The notes under the pieces were generated by a model. That model was given only the letters and a program-made list of their open reading frames with translations, was not told the DNA's origin and did not search any database. A stretch of 30,871 nt of DNA. Source: VFJL01 sp043721435. Lineage in GTDB: Bacteria > Pseudomonadota > Gammaproteobacteria > Burkholderiales > Nitrosomonadaceae. Of this stretch, positions 24,599 through 30,871 are shown in pieces. The stretch covers positions 1 to 30,871 of the forward strand of contig JAYSQR010000026.1 of the NCBI GenBank assembly GCA_043721435.1, given 5' to 3'. Made by a program: the position numbers and the translations under genes. Every line of letters starts with the position of its first letter. Positions within the stretch are counted from its first letter, which is position 1.

Positions 24599-25684
24599 AT
24601 GCTGCTAGAACTCGCCCAATGGCTGGCCAAGGATATCCGCGCATTCAACGTGCTCAATTACATTACGTTACGCGCGGTGCTGGCGGCACTTACCGCTCTG
24701 GCGATTTCATTCGTGGTCGGCCCGGCCATGATACGCAAGCTCACCGCTTATAAAATCGGTCAGTCGGTACGCGATGATGGGCCGCAATCACATCTGGTCA
24801 AAGCGGGCACGCCTACCATGGGAGGCGCATTGATACTGGTGTCCATCGCGGTCACCACCTTGCTGTGGTCGGATTTGAGCAATCGTTATGTGTGGGTGGT
24901 GTTGCTGACCACGCTCGGCTTCGGTGTAATCGGCTGGGTGGATGATTACCGCAAGGTGGTATATCGCAATCCCAAGGGGATATCCGCCAAGTCCAAATTC
25001 TTCTGGCAATCGCTGATTGCGATCTCGGTGGCGCTGTACCTTGCGCTCACCGCCGAGCTGCCGGCGCAGACCAGTTTAATCGTGCCTTTCTTCAAACAGG
25101 TGGCAATCCCGCTGGGCGTATTTGGTTTCGTGGCGCTGGCCTATTTTGTCATCGTGGGCACCAGCAATGCGGTCAACCTGACCGACGGCCTCGATGGCCT
25201 GGCCATCATGCCGACCGTGATGATCAGCAGTGCCCTGGCAATTTTCGCCTACGTGGCAGGTCATGCAGTGTTCGCGAAATACCTCGGTATTCCCTATGTC
25301 CCGCATGCGGGCGAGTTGGCCGTTTTCTGCGGCGCCATGGCGGGTGCGGGGCTTGCTTTCCTGTGGTTCAACGCCTATCCGGCGGAAGTATTCATGGGCG
25401 ATGTCGGTGCGCTGGCGCTGGGCGCTGCACTGGGCGTGGTGACGGTAATCGTGCGCCAGGAGATCGTGCTGTTCATCATGGGTGGAGTGTTCGTGGTGGA
25501 AACCCTGTCAGTGATGCTGCAAGTGGCTTCATTCAAGCTGACGGGAAAGCGCATTTTCCGCATGGCACCACTGCATCATCACTACGAATTGAAGGGCTGG
25601 AAAGAGAACCAGGTGGTGGTGCGATTCTGGATTATCACCATGATGCTGGTGCTGTTTGGTTTGTCTACGCTGAAACTGAGATGA
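24599..25684 (+). CDS. mraY: Phospho-N-acetylmuramoyl-pentapeptide-transferase
   Basis: Integral membrane enzyme transferring phospho-MurNAc-pentapeptide to undecaprenyl phosphate, making lipid I. The 361 residues carry about ten transmembrane helices. Family motifs are DDGPQSHLVKAGTPTMGG, the metal site region NLTDGLDGLA, AYPAEVFMGDVGAL and the HHH segment MAPLHHHYELKGWKE. The start MLLELAQWLAKDIRAFNVLN matches the usual MraY beginning, so ATG 24599 is used although no clear Shine-Dalgarno precedes it. It ends 19 bases before murD. Confidence 0.96.
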   Translation: MLLELAQWLAKDIRAFNVLNYITLRAVLAALTALAISFVVGPAMIRKLTAYKIGQSVRDDGPQSHLVKAGTPTMGGALILVSIAVTTLLWSDLSNRYVWVVLLTTLGFGVIGWVDDYRKVVYRNPKGISAKSKFFWQSLIAISVALYLALTAELPAQTSLIVPFFKQVAIPLGVFGFVALAYFVIVGTSNAVNLTDGLDGLAIMPTVMISSALAIFAYVAGHAVFAKYLGIPYVPHAGELAVFCGAMAGAGLAFLWFNAYPAEVFMGDVGALALGAALGVVTVIVRQEIVLFIMGGVFVVETLSVMLQVASFKLTGKRIFRMAPLHHHYELKGWKENQVVVRFWIITMMLVLFGLSTLKLR

Positions 25685-25703
25685 AAGACTCTGAAGCGTC
25701 CTT

Positions 25704-27119
25704 ATGAATTTGCGAGGTAAAACTGTGTTGGTACTGGGAATGGGTGAAACCGGATTGTCCATGGCCAAGTGGCTGTCGCGCCAAGGTGCGAACGTGCGTG
25801 CCGCTGACAGCCGTGCAGCACCCCCCAATCGGGATGCAATGCAACGGGCCGTACCTGCTGCGCAGGTATTTACCGGCGCATTTGCCGTCAAGACTTTCGC
25901 CGGCATAGACCTTATCGCTATCAGCCCCGGTGTGCCGCTGGCGGAACCGCTGGTGCAGCAGGCAGCAAAGCGCGGGGTATCGGTAGTAGGTGATATTGAG
26001 CTTTTCGCTCTGGCACTTGGACAGACTGGCAGTCCAAAACAAAAAATCCTGGCGATTACCGGCTCCAACGGCAAGACCACGGTAACCGCCATGGCAGGGG
26101 CGATGGTAAAGCGAGCCGGGTGGGACGCCGAAGTGGCGGGCAACATCGGTCCGGCAGTGCTGGATGCGCTGATGCAGCGGGAAGACTCCGGCAAGCTGCC
26201 GCAAGCATGGGTTCTGGAGATTTCCAGTTTCCAGTTGGAGACTACCCGAAGCCTCAATCCGGATGCGGCGGCAGTGCTGAATTTATGCGAAGACCATTTC
26301 GACCGTTACGCTGGAATGCAGGATTATGCCGCTGCCAAGGCCATGATATTTCTGGGCGAAGGTGGTGGTGTACAGATCCTCAATCGCGATGACCCGCTGG
26401 TACGCGCAATGGCGTTGCCCGGAAGAAAGCAGATGACTTTTGGTCTGGATGCACCGGTTGCCGAGAGTGATTTTGGTTTGCTGCGCGACGGTGGCGACAC
26501 CTGGCTGGTACAGGGGAGGGCGCGCTTGATGAAAACCAGCGAACTCGCCATTACCGGTTTGCACAATGCGGCCAATGCGCTGGCTGCGCTGGCGATATGC
26601 CGCGCCGTGGAATTGCCGTTTGAGCCATTGCTGCAGGCCTTGCGTGAATTCGAGGGGCTGCCGCATCGGATGGAGAAAGTGGCGGCATTCGGCGGCATCA
26701 CTTTCTACGACGACTCGAAAGGCACCAACGTCGGCGCCACGGTCGCGGCTCTGAACGGCATGACGCAACGTGTGGTGCTGATCGCTGGCGGCGATGGCAA
26801 GGGACAGGATTTCTCCCCGTTGCGACAGCCGCTGACAGAATGTGCGCGCGCGGTAGTGCTGATCGGGCGTGATGCCGGGAAAATCGCCGCTACGCTGGCT
26901 GGCTGCGGCGTGCCGCTGCATCAGGCAGAGACGATGGAAGAAGCGGTGCAGCAAAGCTTTGTGCTGTGCCAGCAGGGTGATGCAGTGCTGATGTCACCGG
27001 CGTGCGCCAGCCTCGACATGTTCAGAAATTATGCGCACCGTGCTGAAGTGTTCGTTGCGGCGGTAAGAGAGTTGGCGGCAAGAGTTCCAGCCACGATTGA
27101 GCAAGGTTCCAGTCAATGA
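25704..27119 (+). CDS. murD: UDP-MurNAc-L-Ala:D-glutamate ligase
   Basis: Adds D-glutamate, the second residue of the stem peptide. The N-terminal Rossmann domain starts VLVLGMGETGLSMAKWLSRQ. The ATP loop is ITGSNGKTTVTAMAG, followed by the central-domain segments LEISSFQLE and LNLCEDHFDRYAGM, and the C-terminal ligase domain contains GLPHRMEKV, FYDDSKGTN and VVLIAGGDGKGQDF. The 471 residues are slightly above the E. coli length (438), within the betaproteobacterial range as I recall it. The stop overlaps the ftsW start as ATGA. Confidence 0.95.
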   Translation: MNLRGKTVLVLGMGETGLSMAKWLSRQGANVRAADSRAAPPNRDAMQRAVPAAQVFTGAFAVKTFAGIDLIAISPGVPLAEPLVQQAAKRGVSVVGDIELFALALGQTGSPKQKILAITGSNGKTTVTAMAGAMVKRAGWDAEVAGNIGPAVLDALMQREDSGKLPQAWVLEISSFQLETTRSLNPDAAAVLNLCEDHFDRYAGMQDYAAAKAMIFLGEGGGVQILNRDDPLVRAMALPGRKQMTFGLDAPVAESDFGLLRDGGDTWLVQGRARLMKTSELAITGLHNAANALAALAICRAVELPFEPLLQALREFEGLPHRMEKVAAFGGITFYDDSKGTNVGATVAALNGMTQRVVLIAGGDGKGQDFSPLRQPLTECARAVVLIGRDAGKIAATLAGCGVPLHQAETMEEAVQQSFVLCQQGDAVLMSPACASLDMFRNYAHRAEVFVAAVRELAARVPATIEQGSSQ

Positions 27120-28279
27120 TTTACCAGACCGACATCAACAACCAGAGAATGCCGCACGACTTTGATCAGACCCTGGTCTGGTCGGCGATATTGCTGCTGA
27201 GCCTGGGACTGGTAATGGTCTATTCCGCTTCCATTGCCATCGCCGAGGCAGGGCGCGGTACCGGTGGCTATGCGGCTCATTTTCTTGTGCGGCATGGCGC
27301 CTATCTGCTGGTGGGTCTGCTGGCGGGGTTGATTGCGTTCCAGGTGCCGATGCCGGTATGGCAGAAATATTCGTTTCACCTGTTCCTGCTGGGAGTGCTA
27401 CTGCTGGTGCTGGTGTTGATTCCCGGAATAGGCCGTGAGGTCAACGGCAGTCGACGCTGGTTATCGCTGCTGGTAGTGAACTTACAGCCATCCGAGTTCA
27501 TGAAGCTATTTGTGGTGATTTACGCTGCCGATTACACCATCCGCAAAAGCGCGTATCTGGATAGTTTTCGCAAAGGTTTTTTCCCGATGCTGATCGTGAT
27601 GCTGGTGATCGGCCTGTTGCTGCTGCGCGAGCCGGATTTCGGTGCATTCGTTGTTATCACCGCTATCGCGATGGCAACCTTGTTCCTGGGGGGCATGAAC
27701 CTGAAGCTGTTCGCGGGGTTGATCAGTTTTCTGGTTGCCGGTCTATTGGCGCTGATCTGGGTTGAGCCTTACCGCATGCAGCGCATTGTGGGGTTCATGG
27801 ATCCGTGGATCGATCCTTATGGAAAAGGCTACCAGTTAAGCCATGCCTTGATTGCATTCGGGCGCGGTGAATGGCTGGGCGTTGGCTTGGGTGGCAGCGT
27901 GGAAAAACTTTTTTACTTGCCCGAAGCACATACCGATTTCCTGCTGGCGGTGATTGCAGAAGAGCTTGGTTTTATCGGCGTGGCAACAGTGGTGGCACTG
28001 TTCGCGGGGCTGGTGATGCGCGCCTTCGTAATAGGCCGCCAGGCGGCGATGCGGGAACGGCACTTTTCCGCGCTGGTGGCGCAAGGCATCGGCGTATGGC
28101 TGGGGGTGCAGGCTTTCATCAACATGGGTGTGAACATGGGGGTATTGCCGACTAAAGGATTGACCCTGCCGCTGATGAGCTTCGGCGGCAGCAGTATTGT
28201 CGCCAACTGTGTCGCGCTGGCGGTGTTGCTGCGGGTGGACTGGGAGAACCGGCAACTCATGCGGGGTTTCGCCGTATGA
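27116..28279 (+). CDS. ftsW: Septal peptidoglycan glycosyltransferase FtsW
   Basis: SEDS-family membrane polymerase that makes septal glycan strands from lipid II with FtsI. The 387 residues have about ten membrane helices. Signature segments are GLVMVYSASIA near the start, NGSRRWLSLLVVNLQPSEF, GKGYQLSHALIAFGRGEWLG (in part) and the catalytic-aspartate region EAHTDFLLAVIAEELG. The C-terminal motif is LPLMSFGGSSI. The ATG overlaps the murD stop by four bases. An ATGA at the end starts a frame that is not that of murG, so the next gene is separate. Confidence 0.95.
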   Translation: MIYQTDINNQRMPHDFDQTLVWSAILLLSLGLVMVYSASIAIAEAGRGTGGYAAHFLVRHGAYLLVGLLAGLIAFQVPMPVWQKYSFHLFLLGVLLLVLVLIPGIGREVNGSRRWLSLLVVNLQPSEFMKLFVVIYAADYTIRKSAYLDSFRKGFFPMLIVMLVIGLLLLREPDFGAFVVITAIAMATLFLGGMNLKLFAGLISFLVAGLLALIWVEPYRMQRIVGFMDPWIDPYGKGYQLSHALIAFGRGEWLGVGLGGSVEKLFYLPEAHTDFLLAVIAEELGFIGVATVVALFAGLVMRAFVIGRQAAMRERHFSALVAQGIGVWLGVQAFINMGVNMGVLPTKGLTLPLMSFGGSSIVANCVALAVLLRVDWENRQLMRGFAV

Positions 28280-28316
28280 GCAGGCGCTTGCAGAGGACCA
28301 ATGTGGGAGTGCTGAC

Positions 28317-29402
28317 TTGGCGCACACCATCCTGATCATGGCTGGCGGAACTGGTGGCCATGTATTTCCCGGATTGGCGGTGGCGGATTACATGAAGGCA
28401 GCGGATTGGCACGTCGTGTGGCTGGGAACTGAGGGAGGAATGGAGACAATGCTGGTGCCGCAACGCGGGTATGACATGAGAATCATCCGCTTTTCCGGTG
28501 TGCGCGGGAAAAATGCTGCGGCGTGGCTGACGCTGCCGCTGCGGCTGCTGCTGGCATTCCTGCAAAGCGCCAAGGTGATGTTTCAGGTGCGTCCCGACGT
28601 GGTATTGGGCATGGGCGGTTATCCGGCCTTTCCCGGCGGCATGATGGCTTGGTTGCTGCGCAAGCCGCTGGTGATACACGAACAGAATTCGATAGCTGGC
28701 CTCACCAATAAAGTGCTGGCGAAATTTGCAGATAAAGTTTTGCTGGGTTTTCCAGATGCAATCAGAAACGATAACAGGGCAGTATTTTCCGGTAATCCGG
28801 TGCGCAATGCGATCGGCCAACTGGATGCGCCAGAAACAAGGTATGCCGCTCGTGACAAAAATGACGGTGGAAGATTGAGACTGTTGGTGATAGGCGGCAG
28901 CTTGGGTGCACATGCGCTGAATGCCGTGGTGCCGCAGGCGTTGGGATTGATTCCGGAAAACAGGCGCCCGCAGGTGACGCACCAGGCAGGAGCGAACCAT
29001 CTGGATACGTTAAGAAAGAATTATGCGGAAGCGGGAGTGACAGGTGAGCTGGTGGCGTTCATCGAGGACATGGCCGCTTGCTACGCCGATTGTGATCTGG
29101 TGATTTGCCGCGCCGGCGCACTCACCATCGCTGAACTGGCAGCGGCGGGGGTAGCAAGCATACTGGTGCCGTTCCCATACGCTGTGGACGATCATCAAAC
29201 CAGCAATGCCAGATTTCTGAGCGAGCGGGATGCAGCCGTGCTGCTGCCGCAAAACGAACTGACCCCACAAGGTCTGGCACAACTTCTGACGGAGTTAAGC
29301 CGCGACAGATTATCAGAGATGGCGGTAAAGGCGCGCGCACTGGCGAAACCCGATGCGACCCGGCTGGTGGCACAAGCCTGCATGGAGATGGCAAAGGCAT
29401 GA
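28317..29402 (+). CDS. murG: UDP-GlcNAc:lipid I N-acetylglucosaminyltransferase
   Basis: Peripheral inner-membrane GT-B enzyme that makes lipid II. The protein begins (M)AHTILIMAGGTGGHVFPGLA with the glycine-rich G loop, followed by GMGGYPAFPGG, the second glycine loop VIGGSLGAHALN, and the nucleotide-sugar site CRAGALTIAELAAAG. TTG 28317 is taken as the start: it lies seven bases after GGGAG (28305-28309) and gives 361 residues, normal for MurG. The frame is open upstream into ftsW, but those codons do not resemble MurG, and the first ATG (28338) would remove part of the first strand. It lies 37 bases after ftsW and nine before murC. Confidence 0.94.
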   Translation: MAHTILIMAGGTGGHVFPGLAVADYMKAADWHVVWLGTEGGMETMLVPQRGYDMRIIRFSGVRGKNAAAWLTLPLRLLLAFLQSAKVMFQVRPDVVLGMGGYPAFPGGMMAWLLRKPLVIHEQNSIAGLTNKVLAKFADKVLLGFPDAIRNDNRAVFSGNPVRNAIGQLDAPETRYAARDKNDGGRLRLLVIGGSLGAHALNAVVPQALGLIPENRRPQVTHQAGANHLDTLRKNYAEAGVTGELVAFIEDMAACYADCDLVICRAGALTIAELAAAGVASILVPFPYAVDDHQTSNARFLSERDAAVLLPQNELTPQGLAQLLTELSRDRLSEMAVKARALAKPDATRLVAQACMEMAKA

Positions 29403-29411
29403 ATCTGAACT

Positions 29412-30741
29412 ATGAAACATAAAGTCAAACACGTTCATTTTGTCGGCATTGGCGGCTCGGGTATGAGCGGCATTGCCGAAGTACTGTTCAACCTGGGTTA
29501 CCAGGTGAGCGGTTCGGATCTGGCCCACAACGCCGCTACACAGCGCCTGGAAAGTCTGGGTATCACCATCCATCGCGGCCACGCACGTGATCAAGTGGCA
29601 TCAGCGGATGCGGTCGTGACGTCGACTGCGGTGCAGCCGGACAATCCGGAAGTGATTGCGGCACATGAACGTAATATCCCGGTGGTGCCGCGCGCCATGA
29701 TGCTGGCGGAATTACTGAGGTTGCGCCAGGGCATCGCTGTCGCCGGTACTCATGGCAAGACCACCACCACCAGCCTGATCGCCAGCATTCTGGCGGAAGC
29801 GGGAATGGACCCGACTTTCGTCATTGGCGGCAGACTGGAAGCTGCAGGTTCCCATGCCAGACTGGGCAGCGGTGAATTCATCGTGGTGGAAGCGGATGAA
29901 TCGGACGCCTCATTTCTCTGCCTGCAACCGGTGCTGGCGGTAGTGACCAATATCGATGCCGACCACATGGAAACCTACGGCCATGATTTCGGCAGACTCA
30001 AACAGGCGTTCGTGGATTTTGTGCAGCACCTGCCTTTTTACGGGATGGCGATGCTGTGTGTGGATGATGCCAATGTGCGTGCAATCATGCCGGCCATTGC
30101 CAGACCCATCACCACCTACGGTCTGTCGGATACGGCGTTAATCCGCGCTGCGAATATTCGCCACAGCGGGGGGCAGATGCACTTTACCGCACTGATAGGG
30201 GTAAATGGCAAGACGCGCAAGCTCGACATCACGCTCAATCTGCCGGGGCTGCATAACGTACAGAATGCGCTCGCGGCAATTGCGGTGGGCAACGAGGTGG
30301 GGGCGCCGGATGAAGCCATCATCAATGCTCTGGCGGGATTCAGAGGAGTCGGGCGGCGTTTTCAGCGCTATGGCGAGATCAAATTAGCCAGTGACAAGAA
30401 TGACCGGAGTGGCAGTTTCACATTGGTTGATGATTATGGTCACCATCCGGTGGAAATGGCTGCCACCATTGCTGCTGCGCGCGGTGCGTTCCCTGGGCGT
30501 CGTCTGGTGCTGGCATTCCAGCCGCATCGCTACACGCGCACACGCGATTTGTTTGAAGACTTTGTGAAGGTGCTCGCCACGGTGGATGTATTGCTACTCG
30601 CCGAAGTGTACGCCGCCGGTGAAGCGCCTATTATCGCCGCCGACGGTCGCGCGTTGATGCGCGCCTTGCGCGTGCAAGGCAAAGTCGAACCGATTTTTGT
30701 TGAAACGATCACTGAAATGCCCGATGCGGTGCGCGGTGCCG
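29412..30741 (+). CDS. murC: UDP-MurNAc:L-alanine ligase (3' end lost in a fold-back)
   Basis: First ligase of the stem-peptide pathway. It starts MKHKVKHVHFVGIGGSGMSG, with the ATP loop AGTHGKTTTTSLIAS, the central-domain VEADESDASFL and NIDADHMETYG, and the C-terminal DDYGHHPVEMAATI and FQPHRYTRTRDLF. Genuine MurC sequence runs to PDAVRGA at 30740. After 30741 the plus strand turns into a reverse copy of itself, and the frame stays open to the window edge through meaningless residues (DGTGAHGQHH...). The true continuation (VQPGDVVLTMGAGSIG) is instead readable on the minus strand from the loop at 30742-30784. About 443 codons are present; only the last few dozen residues are missing. Confidence 0.94.
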
Positions 30742-30871
30742 ATGGAACCGGCGCCCATGGTCAACACCACATCGCCGGGTTGCACGGCACCGCGCACCGC
30801 ATCGGGCATTTCAGTGATCGTTTCAACAAAAATCGGTTCGACTTTGCCTTGCACGCGCAAGGCGCGCATCA
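30655..30871. repeat. Perfect inverted repeat at the window end (87-bp arms, 43-base loop), likely chimeric fold-back
   Basis: Positions 30655-30741 are the exact reverse complement of 30785-30871, with a loop at 30742-30784. Both arms are murC coding sequence. The loop, read in reverse complement, continues the MurC protein in frame, which is what a template-switch or assembly fold-back would give. A natural inverted duplication would have no reason to preserve that. No transposase or terminal repeat is nearby. Confidence 0.93.

Noticed and set aside
30594..30869. 91-codon minus-strand gene at the window end
   Set aside because: It is MurC sequence read from the fold-back arm (GKVEPIFVETITEMPD, GAVQPGDVVLTMGAGSIG), not a separate gene.
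1..30871. CRISPR array, tRNA genes, insertion sequences or prophage genes
   Set aside because: No regularly spaced repeats, no tRNA-like cloverleaf and no transposase, integrase or phage protein was seen in any frame.

Overview
The window looks like the chromosome of a betaproteobacterium, possibly of the Nitrosomonadales/Gallionella type. That placement is inferred from gene content and order: leuS-lptE-holA-proA, a dihydrolipoyl dehydrogenase carrying its own lipoyl domain, a pteridine reductase gene next to a type A RNase P RNA, and a complete mra/dcw cluster whose MurE has the meso-diaminopimelate signature. No species can be named from sequence alone.

Layout. Positions 1-278 hold the 5' end of a secreted FecR-domain protein on the minus strand, diverging from a housekeeping block: leuS (leucyl-tRNA synthetase with an unusual Gly-rich loop), a small unrecognised ORF, lptE (outer-membrane LPS assembly), holA (DNA polymerase III delta) and proA (proline synthesis). 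Only 14 bases after proA comes a compact accessory block, 6392-12896: a hicBA toxin-antitoxin pair, then a four-gene Wadjet/Mks-type SMC anti-plasmid operon (jetA kleisin, jetB KITE-like, jetC SMC ATPase, jetD Toprim nuclease). jetA has a one-base frameshift and jetB an in-frame amber stop, while jetC and jetD are intact. This is either a recently broken defence system or a pair of sequence errors confined to it.

From 12932 the content is metabolic and housekeeping again: lpdA, a TMEM165/GDT1-family transporter, a convergent MidA/NDUFAF7-type methyltransferase, a divergent PTR1-like pteridine reductase, and rnpB. A 375-base AT-rich interval (17750-18124) follows. It holds a possible decayed coding fragment, then a sigma-70-like promoter and three perfectly phased MraZ boxes.

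From 18125 to the end runs the division and cell-wall cluster mraZ-rsmH-ftsL-ftsI-murE-murF-mraY-murD-ftsW-murG-murC, mostly with ATGA-type overlaps or short gaps. It supplies the cytoplasmic peptidoglycan precursor pathway (MurC-F), the lipid I/II steps (MraY, MurG) and septal polymerisation and cross-linking (FtsW, FtsI, FtsL). The last 217 bases are a perfect fold-back (87-bp arms, 43-base loop) inside murC. The loop read on the opposite strand gives the expected MurC continuation, so this is most likely an amplification or assembly chimera at a contig end.

The main points for a second look are the damaged Wadjet operon beside hicBA, the LeuRS Gly-rich insertion, short GAATC/CGGGA-like tracts inside murE and murF, and the terminal fold-back.
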